Positions 51,391 through 59,396 of a stretch of 64,000 nucleotides of DNA are shown here, in pieces; positions within the stretch are counted from its first letter, which is position 1; each line of letters starts with the position of its first letter. Source of the DNA: Candidatus Limnocylindrales bacterium (GTDB lineage: Bacteria; Desulfobacterota; Binatia; UBA1149; CAITLU01). The DNA lies in assembly GCA_035571835.1 (NCBI GenBank), contig DATNBU010000027.1, forward strand, positions 62,001 to 126,000, given 5' to 3'. The notes under the pieces were generated by a model. It did not search any database, was not told the origin of the DNA, and was given only the letters and a program-made list of their open reading frames with translations. The translations under genes were made by a program, and so were the position numbers.

Positions 51391-52326
51391 CTATGGGTGA
51401 TCACCGATGGACCGTAGCGGCGGGGCTGGACGAGATGCTACGACCGTCTTTGGCGGAAGCGGTCGCGAAGAAAGACCGCGCAACGCTACCGCATCGAAGC
51501 CGAAGAAATCCGCAACGGCGTTGCCGCTGCTCTCACTTGCAGGATTGGCACTGCCGCCCCAGTAGTCACCGTGGCCGGCTCCGGCAATTCGTTCTCGCTC
51601 CATTTTACCGGGCTGGATCGGGATGTCTCCGCGCAAGCCAACGGCCTGTGGGAAAAACCCTTCGTCCCCGTTTGCGATCGTCTGGCCCGGGCCGAACGTC
51701 AGTGACAGGACTGCGTCCGACTCGGAATACAGAACACGCAGAAACGCAGCCTCCGAAGCTGCGTCGTAGAGTCGGCCACCGGGGCACATCATGAATGTCG
51801 GCACGGCGGCGGCCATCAGGCACACTTTGCCGATTCTCGGGCCGCGGCGGTTGCGCAGATGCTCGATTGTTTCCAGCACCACACGTCCTCCCAGGGAATG
51901 GGACACGAAATGGACGATGAGCAGGCCGGGTTTTGAGCTGAGGTATTGCGCCAGCGTCGGCGCTACGTCCTTGGCGGTTGTTACGGCGTGCGGATAGACG
52001 AGGAAGTCCGCGCGATCGGTTATGCCGGGCCATTTCGCATCGCCCGGCCAGAACACATCGGCCAGGCGATCGGAAAACGCGGTCGACCCGGCTGCGCCGA
52101 CTCTTCTCCGGGCCCGCGTCCGAAAGGCCTGATAGGCTTCCTGGGCTTCGCGCTGATGATTGTTGAAGCCATGCACGAGAACCAGCAGCTCGTGCCGATT
52201 GATGACGACCGCGGGGATCGAAACCACTGCAGCAAGGGGATCGCCGCCCTCCGGATCCTTCCTCAGCTGCAGGACCAGCCGGGGACTATAACCGGAACCG
52301 AGCGGCGGCGGTATGTAGCGAGACAT
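51391..52326 (-). CDS. Alpha/beta hydrolase
   Basis: Predicted serine hydrolase of 311 aa. HELLVLVHGFNNHQREA supplies the oxyanion-hole region, FVSHSLGGRVVLETIEHL contains the nucleophile elbow (G/S-H-S-L-G, Ser in SHSLGG), and AGAGHGDYWGG near the C-terminus holds the likely catalytic His. The LVLVHGFNN...AYQAF arrangement resembles the DUF900-type alpha/beta hydrolases. There is no signal peptide, so it is probably cytoplasmic. Its start lies six bases after the stop of a membrane protein gene, making it the last gene of the seven-gene run that starts beyond the right edge. It converges on the acyl-CoA ligase gene with about 32 bases between stops. Confidence 0.82.
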   Translation of the reverse strand: MSRYIPPPLGSGYSPRLVLQLRKDPEGGDPLAAVVSIPAVVINRHELLVLVHGFNNHQREAQEAYQAFRTRARRRVGAAGSTAFSDRLADVFWPGDAKWPGITDRADFLVYPHAVTTAKDVAPTLAQYLSSKPGLLIVHFVSHSLGGRVVLETIEHLRNRRGPRIGKVCLMAAAVPTFMMCPGGRLYDAASEAAFLRVLYSESDAVLSLTFGPGQTIANGDEGFFPQAVGLRGDIPIQPGKMERERIAGAGHGDYWGGSANPASESSGNAVADFFGFDAVALRGLSSRPLPPKTVVASRPAPPLRSIGDHP

Positions 52327-52332
52327 TCCCGA

Positions 52333-53166
52333 TCACTTCGTCTTCATGCTGCCCAATGCATCGACCAGATCCTTTGCAACAGGCGCGAGCATTCCGCCGA
52401 GCACGGAGACCAGCACCATCCCGACCCAGTCGTACGAAGGCTGGCCGCCCGCCATTCGAAGCTGTGCGATGAACATCAGCGCAGCCCCGAGCAGCACCGC
52501 GCTCATCTGATTCCATTCGCGCCATCGATACGTCGTCACGGTCTGAAAGCTGTCGAGCTGACGCTTGACGAGCAATCGAATTCTTCCGTAAAGGTCGCCA
52601 AGCTCTTTCGGGTCAGTGCCGTCCGCGGCGACTTTCGTGCTGCTCATCGCACTTGCCCACCGCTCGGCATCATCGATTGCGCAGCCGCGCGTGAGAAAGG
52701 CGTAGAGCGCAGGATAGCGCTCCGGGTTGCTCAACGCCGCATCGGCCGCATCCTGGATCTGGCTCATCATCTGGGCCAGCTCGAGCTCGAAGAGCGCATT
52801 GGCAACATGGCGGGTCGATCCCAGTGGTGATGTCCGCCGCGTCTCGTCGAGTGCGAGCCCAGTGGTAAGATGCAGAAGCTCTTCGTATGCATTGCTCCCG
52901 AAGGCGGGCTGCCGCCCGCGCGGCGGAATCGCCGCTTCCGCGCGATCCGGCCGGATGGCGGAGACCTGGTAGTGTTTCTTCGTGCTGCCGCCGTCGACCT
53001 CGAGCCAGGCCTGCAACGCTTTACGATGAAATTTACTCAGAAGGCCGAGGACCTTTTTCACGGCCTCCTGGACGGCCATCGTAAGCGCGCCGAGAGCGGC
53101 CAGTGTGACCGCATACCGGAGGATGAAATCGGACATTTCTGCGAGAGTGCCTTGTATGGATGCCAT
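52333..53166 (-). CDS. Hypothetical membrane protein of the patatin/catalase-like operon
   Basis: Protein of 277 aa that I do not recognise. One hydrophobic segment lies near the N-terminus (FILRYAVTLAALGALTMAV). A soluble, mostly helical middle of about 180 residues follows (LFELELAQMMSQIQDAADAA; LYGRIRLLVKRQLDSFQTVT). Two membrane helices close it (MSAVLLGAALMFIAQL and WVGMVLVSVLGGMLAPVAKD). AGGAG lies about seven bases before the ATG. It sits 56 bases after the TPR-like gene and six bases before the alpha/beta hydrolase gene, so the three are likely co-transcribed. No catalytic motif; it may anchor or organise the other proteins. Confidence 0.75.
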   Translation of the reverse strand: MASIQGTLAEMSDFILRYAVTLAALGALTMAVQEAVKKVLGLLSKFHRKALQAWLEVDGGSTKKHYQVSAIRPDRAEAAIPPRGRQPAFGSNAYEELLHLTTGLALDETRRTSPLGSTRHVANALFELELAQMMSQIQDAADAALSNPERYPALYAFLTRGCAIDDAERWASAMSSTKVAADGTDPKELGDLYGRIRLLVKRQLDSFQTVTTYRWREWNQMSAVLLGAALMFIAQLRMAGGQPSYDWVGMVLVSVLGGMLAPVAKDLVDALGSMKTK

Positions 53167-53222
53167 TCGGCGTCTCCTGCGGTTGTCGAGGCGTTCTTAC
53201 ATCCTGTCGAGGCGACCGGTTC

Positions 53223-54836
53223 TTACGGGGCGCCTGCGGCAGTGGCAGCCTTGTGAACGCGATTCATCATTGCCGGGCTGGTCTGGGCGGGAAGTGACGT
53301 ACGCCAGCCTGCATCCAGAACTTCACGCGCACGATTCTTGTCGCCCTTCGCGATGTATTTCTCGGCAGCTTCGACGCGAATCTTGACGCTATCGTCGGCG
53401 GCCCCCGTCTTAAGATAGCCTTCGGACAGCAGCGAGATGGCCTGTGGCGGCAACTCGAGCTTCTGAGAAGCCGGTGCTGTTCTGTTGTACTCGGAAGCCT
53501 TTTCCTCGGCGTGTTTCAGTTGCCAGACCGCGCCGGCGGGTGGGAACTGCGGGTCCGACCACTTGCCGAGATAGCCGTACATGACGCCGAGCGCCACGTG
53601 GAACTGATAGATCTCGGGTATGTATCTTCGATCGTACGCAGTCGCCTTTCCGTTGAAAAGCGCTTTCTCGTACTGCTCGCTGATCCTGCGGAGCTCGTCG
53701 CTACGACCGGTGTTGGCAAGGATCGTCGCCAGCGACAGGAATGCTCGTGGATCTGCGGTTGCGCCGGTGAAATCGATTGCGAACCGATAGTAGGCCTCGG
53801 CGCAATCGTACATGTCGGAGCCGGCGGCGTTGCAGCGATCCCCCAGAGCGCGGGACAGATCGAGAAGTGCCGCCGCACGCGTACCGGGTCGGGACACTTC
53901 ATGTTCGTCGAAATCGCGTCTCCACCAGAGGAACGACTTCGGGTCCTGCGGTTTGGCATAAAGACCGAGAAGCTCCCGTACCCCTGCGCCGATATCCGCT
54001 TCTTCTTTCTGTTTCTCGAGCCTCTGCGCAATGGACCCCTTGGCGAAGTCAGCTGCCGAATCTCCGACAACTGGATTGGCGAGTGATTCCACCAGCGCGA
54101 CCAGGACGGGCTCACGTCCACTACGGCGCGACTCGATTTCCGCAAGCGCTGTTTCCTGCGCGCGCTGGACGAAGCCGGCATTGTTCAGGTCGCGAACATA
54201 CTGGACGAGCTCGCCGGTTCCGGTCTGATTACGCAATAGATCCACAGTGACCACGTGCGCGGCCTCGTTGCTCTGATCCTTCAGCGCGATTGCTCGGCTC
54301 ACCTGTAGCGCTTCTGATGGCCGGCCCTGATCCGCGAGGAGCTTTGCGCGATTGATCTCGTAGACGTCGGTACGCCCATCTCGAAGCTTCACGGCTCGAT
54401 CCAGCAACTCTTTCGCTTTGGCGCGCGACGAAGGATCTGTCTGGTAAAGTTGCGCGAGGTTGTTGAGAACGCCCCCGGAAGTCGGGTTTGCTGCGAGGAA
54501 GGTTTCATACGAACGAATGGCTGCGAGTCGTGCGGCGCTGCGCGTCGCTTCGTCGAGCGAACCGTCTTCGGAGCGCTTCTGTTCCATCAACGCCGAATAG
54601 AAGAGAAGCTGGCTCTTCAGCTTCTCGTCGTCCTCGGATCCTGGCGCAATCCCATCCAACGCCTGTTTGGCGGCCTGCCAGTCGCCTCGGACAAGCGCTG
54701 TACGAGCCTCTTCGATTGCAATCGTCATTTTGGACTGATCCGCCGATGCCGTCGGCAGGAGCGCAAGATCCGGCGCCAGGCAGACGGCGAGAACGACGAG
54801 CATTCGCGATGCGATTCTACGAATTCCCGCACTCAT
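53223..54836 (-). CDS. Exported TPR-like helical repeat protein
   Basis: Protein of 537 aa with signal peptide MSAGIRRIASRMLVVLAVCL cut near ASA. The mature part is helical with TPR-like units: AIEEARTALVRGDWQAAKQA, SYETFLAANPTSGGVLNNLA, NRAKLLADQGRPSEALQVSR, FLSLATILANTGRSDELRRI and KYIAKGDKNRAREVLDAGWR. Such repeats bind other proteins, suggesting a periplasmic scaffold. The start ATG overlaps the stop of the preceding gene (ATGA, 54833-54836). An in-frame frame extends upstream to 55013 but reads through the previous gene and lacks a signal, so I use the ATG at 54836. No enzymatic motif. Confidence 0.8.
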   Translation of the reverse strand: MSAGIRRIASRMLVVLAVCLAPDLALLPTASADQSKMTIAIEEARTALVRGDWQAAKQALDGIAPGSEDDEKLKSQLLFYSALMEQKRSEDGSLDEATRSAARLAAIRSYETFLAANPTSGGVLNNLAQLYQTDPSSRAKAKELLDRAVKLRDGRTDVYEINRAKLLADQGRPSEALQVSRAIALKDQSNEAAHVVTVDLLRNQTGTGELVQYVRDLNNAGFVQRAQETALAEIESRRSGREPVLVALVESLANPVVGDSAADFAKGSIAQRLEKQKEEADIGAGVRELLGLYAKPQDPKSFLWWRRDFDEHEVSRPGTRAAALLDLSRALGDRCNAAGSDMYDCAEAYYRFAIDFTGATADPRAFLSLATILANTGRSDELRRISEQYEKALFNGKATAYDRRYIPEIYQFHVALGVMYGYLGKWSDPQFPPAGAVWQLKHAEEKASEYNRTAPASQKLELPPQAISLLSEGYLKTGAADDSVKIRVEAAEKYIAKGDKNRAREVLDAGWRTSLPAQTSPAMMNRVHKAATAAGAP

Positions 54837-55705
54837 GGTGTCACCGCCGTTCCATCGCGCGATGCCAGTCCGGCATGGGCATCGAATATGTATTTTTTGA
54901 CTCGCACAGAGAGGGGTGGCGGGTTGGCAGCGAGCAGAATGCCGACGCACTTGTTCCAGACGACATCGCTCGAAACGGATGTTCCATCCTCGAAGCAGTC
55001 GGACGGTTTGCATTGTGTATTGCCTGGCATCGGCGGGCCCCGCCGCTCAGAGACCCCGTCGAGTTTGATCCGGAATCCCGCTGGGGGAGTTGCCGTTGCG
55101 AACTCGAGTTGAAACTCCGTATCGTCGCCAAGCATGGCTCGCTTCCATTCCAACGGGATGACGATTGCTCTCGTTGTGCTGTCGAATTCGACCTTGTCTG
55201 CGAATGAGACCTGGGTAACGAAATCCTGATGCAGCTTGGCTTGACCCGCATCCGTCTGAATCCAGGCCGAAAGCTTCGCGTTTACATCCCGGATGAGTTG
55301 TTCGGGATTGTGGTATGGTCTGTCGAGCGCACTGGCTCCGTAGACGCCGATGGTATCGAGATGGGGAGTCGAGACGAGAGTATTTCCGATGCGTGCGCTC
55401 CACTGGATCTTGATCTCGGGAATTGGCGTCCCTTCCTCGACCAGGATGGCGCTAAGCGAGCCCGATTCCGGAGTCGATGGCGCCGTCAACCAATCGAGAA
55501 GAGGAAACGGCGCCTGCAACTGCACGGCAAGCCTGCCGGCAAGATCTTCCTCCACCCGTTGCCGGGCGGTGCCCAGGCCGCGTTGGAATTCGGATGACGC
55601 GATCGTGAAATTCACGCGGATCTGTCCTGGCGCCGCCGCCGCGGTGGACGCCGACGCGATGAGTGCGAGGACGAAGCAAACTGCTCCTCGCCTGGTCATG
55701 CACAT
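54833..55705 (-). CDS. Exported hypothetical protein of the patatin/catalase-like operon
   Basis: Protein of 290 aa beginning with a signal peptide (MCMTRRGAVCFVLALIASAS, cut near AAAA). The rest is a beta-rich domain without a motif I know: FPLLDWLTAPSTPESGSLSA, IPEIKIQWSARIGNTLVSTP, ALDRPYHNPEQLIRDVNAKL, AIVIPLEWKRAM. Two Cys (QCKPSDCFEDG) may form a disulfide. GGAG lies about seven bases before the ATG at 55705. The start overlaps the previous gene by ten bases and the stop overlaps the TPR gene start. Function unknown; by context it is an extracytoplasmic component of the same system. Confidence 0.75.
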   Translation of the reverse strand: MCMTRRGAVCFVLALIASASTAAAAPGQIRVNFTIASSEFQRGLGTARQRVEEDLAGRLAVQLQAPFPLLDWLTAPSTPESGSLSAILVEEGTPIPEIKIQWSARIGNTLVSTPHLDTIGVYGASALDRPYHNPEQLIRDVNAKLSAWIQTDAGQAKLHQDFVTQVSFADKVEFDSTTRAIVIPLEWKRAMLGDDTEFQLEFATATPPAGFRIKLDGVSERRGPPMPGNTQCKPSDCFEDGTSVSSDVVWNKCVGILLAANPPPLSVRVKKYIFDAHAGLASRDGTAVTP

Positions 55706-56730
55706 TTTTTCTCTCCAGGGCCGACCATGAAAGTGTGCCGATCCGCGACGGCATTCGGGATCTTTATGCTGCATCTGGTCTCCATCGTGTGACCCGTGGA
55801 AGATTCGTCCAGTACACCGATCTCCACTTCGACGACGTCGCCTGCTTTGAGCTCGGGCGAGGCGACTCCCATCGGCGGCGCATCCATGAGTGATGCAACA
55901 GCGTTGGCGTCGGAGAAGTAATCGCTGACTTCCTGCCGCAGCAGAAAATTGCGGGCGATGGCCGTGTCTCCCGGCAGGTCGGGAGAGGTCACCCCTGTGA
56001 CCATGATTCCCCTGTATACGTCTTTATACTGTGCTTCGGTCCCGTTGGACCGCACCGTGAGATAATAGCGGTCGCCAACGGATTCGCCCTGCTTCGGAAG
56101 CCTCGTATACCAGAGCTTCCCGGGCACGAGGTACAGATAGTGAAGATTTTTGCGCTGGAAGTCGCCGGGGACTTTGTATTTGTGTGCGCCCCACGGTGCG
56201 AGCTTGGCATCGATGGGCCGGAAGCCGCTCGGAGAGGCGATTTCGTAACGCAGCGGTTCGTTGCCGAAACGGAAGAACATCGGATAGGCGACGTTCTTGT
56301 CGGGCGTAACATCGAATGGGCCTAGAAATATCTCGTCTCCGCTCATGACACGGACAGTGAACGACTCTCCGTCGCCGGAGCGCGCGCCTCCATATCGGAG
56401 AGTGATCGAAGACGTGCAAACATGCAGCGCCAGCACAACGAATGCCGCAAACGTCAATGCTCGCAGCGAGTCACGATGACCAAGGAGCCTTCGCGTAAGA
56501 CCCGCGCGCTTCTCGCCGCTTGCGTCTTCGTACATGGACCAGCCAAGCTTCCACAGACCCCAGAGGCTCATCGTGCCGCCGATGATCAGCGTTTCGTTGA
56601 CGAACGGCTCGATGTGGCGTTGGAACCAGAAAACCACGGCCGCTGCGACGACGGCGAACAGCAGAAGCGTCGCACGATAACGTCGAGGCCCCGCGATCGG
56701 CGGGATCTCGCCAACCGGCGCGTTTCCCAT
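55696..56730 (-). CDS. Membrane-anchored extracytoplasmic protein of the patatin/catalase-like operon
   Basis: Protein of 344 aa. Hydrophobic helices lie near YRATLLLFAVVAAAVVFWFQ, ETLIIGGTMSLWGLWKLGWS and LRALTFAAFVVLALHV, followed by an extracytoplasmic beta-rich domain of about 230 residues (FTVRVMSGDEIFLGPFDVTP, LHYLYLVPGKLWYTRLPKQG, AGDVVEVEIGVLDESSTGHT). No family is recognised and no catalytic motif is visible. The ATG at 56730 shares one base with the stop of the DUF4331-catalase gene (TGATG), and its own end overlaps the next gene by ten bases. By context it may bind or position a partner at the membrane. Confidence 0.75.
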   Translation of the reverse strand: MGNAPVGEIPPIAGPRRYRATLLLFAVVAAAVVFWFQRHIEPFVNETLIIGGTMSLWGLWKLGWSMYEDASGEKRAGLTRRLLGHRDSLRALTFAAFVVLALHVCTSSITLRYGGARSGDGESFTVRVMSGDEIFLGPFDVTPDKNVAYPMFFRFGNEPLRYEIASPSGFRPIDAKLAPWGAHKYKVPGDFQRKNLHYLYLVPGKLWYTRLPKQGESVGDRYYLTVRSNGTEAQYKDVYRGIMVTGVTSPDLPGDTAIARNFLLRQEVSDYFSDANAVASLMDAPPMGVASPELKAGDVVEVEIGVLDESSTGHTMETRCSIKIPNAVADRHTFMVGPGEKKCA

Positions 56731-59396
56731 CACGATTGGGACACGTCCCGAAGATCGCGCCGCGCGATACTGTCGGGGTCGTTCCGGTCCCGGCGCCAGA
56801 CCGGATGGTGGAAGTGGATCACGAAATCGCCATTGTACGACGCCGCGGCTTCATGGAAGACCAGCTTGCCGATAACGGTCCACTCCTGGCCTGTGACCTT
56901 CTGAAACAAAGTGCGTTTTCCGGACTCGGATACTTCTATGGTAAATTCGAGATCACGCTGTTTCTCCCGGTTGCCGGCGTCGTACATCATGCCCAGGATT
57001 TCATTCCGAAAATCAACCCCTTCGTCTCCATAATCCTTGGAAGGTGCGACGAGCTGCAATCGCATGAATCGCGGACACACCGTAGGCTCACCCTCTGGCT
57101 TTCCGAGTTCGGCGACTTCGTACAACTGCCGCTCGGCCGGTTCCTTGTCCGCTGTCATGAGCGCAGCGATCACTGGAATGAACGCGAACAGGCCACTTCC
57201 GCGTTTGTGCAACGTCACGGGCGGGGCGTTGGTGAGAATGGCCTCCGTAACGGAGTTCGTGAATGCTCCACCAAGGTCTTCCTGCGTAATGAAATGCGCC
57301 CGTCGTGTGGAACCATCCACCGCGTCCGAGAGCGGAAACAGTTTCCCTGCAAGGCCGAGCGAGCGATTGTGTCCGCCTTCGGTCTGATTGCCGCCGAGTG
57401 AGTAACGGGCGATGACACGGCCTTCCGCACCAGGCTGAAAATACCCGGTGTAATCCTTGTATGGCGAGTTTTCTTCGATCTTCCACGTTCCCGCCAGACA
57501 CACACCCATCGGATGAACCAGCCGACGGAAGCCGTTGCGGTCGGCTCCCCAGCGCAGATCGCCGTGAGTCCTCACGGTACGGCGCGCCGCACGCAGCATG
57601 GCGAATTCTTTCCCGCTCAGGCTCAGCAGGCCGGCGGTGACGCTTGCGAAAGTGGTCTTGTAGATGGGCAGGTGCGTCCCTTTCGCGCCGTTCCAGACGT
57701 CGTAGTAGGGGCGGCTCACTGCGGGAACGAACAGCGCAGTATGGATCTCTTTGTAACTCGATTCCTTGAAGTCATTCGAGATCGGGCCTTGGCGATCACG
57801 TGGGAAAGCCTGCTGCGGCACCGCGGATCTCGTGCCCCAACGATGGCCGAGAGCGAAAACCAGTCCGATTGCATATGTGACGATCAGACCCAGCCCGAAC
57901 ACGAGTCGATGGATCTTCGCATTCGGCTGCATGAGATCCGTCGCCTGGTTTTCCTTGTAGACATCCCAGAGAAAAACGAGGCTGATGGCTGTAACAACTA
58001 CGATTGCACCCCGAAGCCGGTTCGACGGGACTGCAAAGAGGAGTGCGAGGGTCAGCAGCGCGATGGCGACAACCTCGAGCCAGAACAATTTGCGCCACAC
58101 CGAATTGTCCAGATTCGGCGGCGAGACTGCAGCTCCGTCTGCCGCGCGGGGGACGCGGAACGGCGATTGCAGCGCGGAGCCATTCGCCGCAGTCAGGACA
58201 CTGCCGGCGGGCTCGGCTGCCTTGACCTCGTCGGCTGTCCACGGATCGGCGAGATACGGAAAGTTGCCGCGAAACGGTTTGTCGTTGGTCGTAGCTCTCG
58301 GGAATTCGCGTGATTCTGCGTACGACAGCTCCAGAAGCAGCGTCTCTCCGGCATCGGCGAGCGTCTTGGACACATCGTCCTCGAGCCACCGGCCGTTCGG
58401 GAAGCGAGCCGGTTTGCGTAGATCGTAGATCATCACGTCCGGGACAGAGTCGTAGTGACGATGGGCGAAGAGCGGCGCAACGGCGCTTCCCAGAAATGCT
58501 TCCATGATCGTCGGTTCGGCATGGACGCGGGTGATCGCTCGAACGTGCTCCGACGGAGGCTTGTCGTTGAGATGGCCGAAACGCGGAAGCTGCGTACGAA
58601 GAGAGCGGCCGACGTGATCGATCTGCCTGTTTCCGTCGTGGGTCGTGGCCCAGAGAAGAATCGGCGCCGGACCGTCGCCGGGCGGCGTCGGCATCAGATT
58701 CGACATGGGAATGCTCGTGACGACTCCGACGACGTTGCGCCGGAAGAATCGCGGAAAAATGAACGGGTCGTCGAATAGCCCGGTCGTGATGCGGATCGAT
58801 GACGGAGATGACGGCTTCTGGTCCTTTGCCAGAACCTCGAAGCTGGTCGGTCCGCGCAGTCCCCACGCCGTCTTGTCCGCCAGTTCTATGTACGGTTCCT
58901 TGTCCGCGTTCGCGAGGTTGAGCTCGAACTCGAGCACCGCCGTCTCGACGATATCTTCGGGATGGGTGATGATTCCTCCGTACAGGCTTTGCATCGAGAG
59001 GTCTGTCTGCGCTTTCGCGAGCGCATCTTTTTCTTTTCCGTCAATGACGTGCGGATCGACGAAACGTACCTGCGGCGCCAGATCGAGGTGCACGCGAAAC
59101 GTGAATTTCTTCAGATCCAGGCTCTTCTCCTGGCCGGGGCGCAGCGCGCGGCGCACGCAAAGACTGATGACCAGCCGGTTGCCCGCCGCGAAGGCGTCGC
59201 CGCCGGTAAACAGCTTGCCGTCGCCATCGACCACGAACGCGTGCAGGTCGGTGATGTTGGCCTCCGGGTCCGGCTGGACCGCGAAGACATTTGCACTCAT
59301 CGGATCCGCATGATCGGACGCGCTGCTCGGTGCGTGGGGCAGCACCAGAGACAGGATCGCGGACAGGAAGCCCCAGCAGATTCGTGACCGAGTCAT
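56730..59396 (-). CDS. Fusion: exported DUF4331 domain, three TM helices, catalase-like domain
   Basis: Protein of 888 aa with an unusual layout. A signal peptide (MTRSRICWGFLSAILSLVLP) precedes a DUF4331-type domain, about 27-385: SDHADP, ITDLHAFVVDGDG, FPNGRWLEDDVSKTL and GNFPYLADPW. Three membrane helices lie near 438-456, 463-480 and 497-518. Residues 525-888 look like a catalase-superfamily domain: FRRLVHPMGVCLAGTWKI matches the R-x-V-H-x-x-G catalytic-His region of heme catalases (His628), and GRVIARYSLGGN plus NRSLGLAGKLFP match the RFS...RG-AVKF region. The usual R-x-F-S-Y heme-ligand motif is not evident, so peroxidase activity is unproven. AAGGAGAG precedes the ATG, which overlaps the fusion gene upstream (ATGA, 59393-59396). 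Confidence 0.8.
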   Translation of the reverse strand: MTRSRICWGFLSAILSLVLPHAPSSASDHADPMSANVFAVQPDPEANITDLHAFVVDGDGKLFTGGDAFAAGNRLVISLCVRRALRPGQEKSLDLKKFTFRVHLDLAPQVRFVDPHVIDGKEKDALAKAQTDLSMQSLYGGIITHPEDIVETAVLEFELNLANADKEPYIELADKTAWGLRGPTSFEVLAKDQKPSSPSSIRITTGLFDDPFIFPRFFRRNVVGVVTSIPMSNLMPTPPGDGPAPILLWATTHDGNRQIDHVGRSLRTQLPRFGHLNDKPPSEHVRAITRVHAEPTIMEAFLGSAVAPLFAHRHYDSVPDVMIYDLRKPARFPNGRWLEDDVSKTLADAGETLLLELSYAESREFPRATTNDKPFRGNFPYLADPWTADEVKAAEPAGSVLTAANGSALQSPFRVPRAADGAAVSPPNLDNSVWRKLFWLEVVAIALLTLALLFAVPSNRLRGAIVVVTAISLVFLWDVYKENQATDLMQPNAKIHRLVFGLGLIVTYAIGLVFALGHRWGTRSAVPQQAFPRDRQGPISNDFKESSYKEIHTALFVPAVSRPYYDVWNGAKGTHLPIYKTTFASVTAGLLSLSGKEFAMLRAARRTVRTHGDLRWGADRNGFRRLVHPMGVCLAGTWKIEENSPYKDYTGYFQPGAEGRVIARYSLGGNQTEGGHNRSLGLAGKLFPLSDAVDGSTRRAHFITQEDLGGAFTNSVTEAILTNAPPVTLHKRGSGLFAFIPVIAALMTADKEPAERQLYEVAELGKPEGEPTVCPRFMRLQLVAPSKDYGDEGVDFRNEILGMMYDAGNREKQRDLEFTIEVSESGKRTLFQKVTGQEWTVIGKLVFHEAAASYNGDFVIHFHHPVWRRDRNDPDSIARRDLRDVSQS

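Noticed and set aside
55013-55774. Upstream extensions of the exported-protein genes in the right-hand operon
   Set aside because: The extra residues precede clear signal peptides and overlap neighbouring genes; internal ATGs with ribosome sites or stop overlaps fit better.
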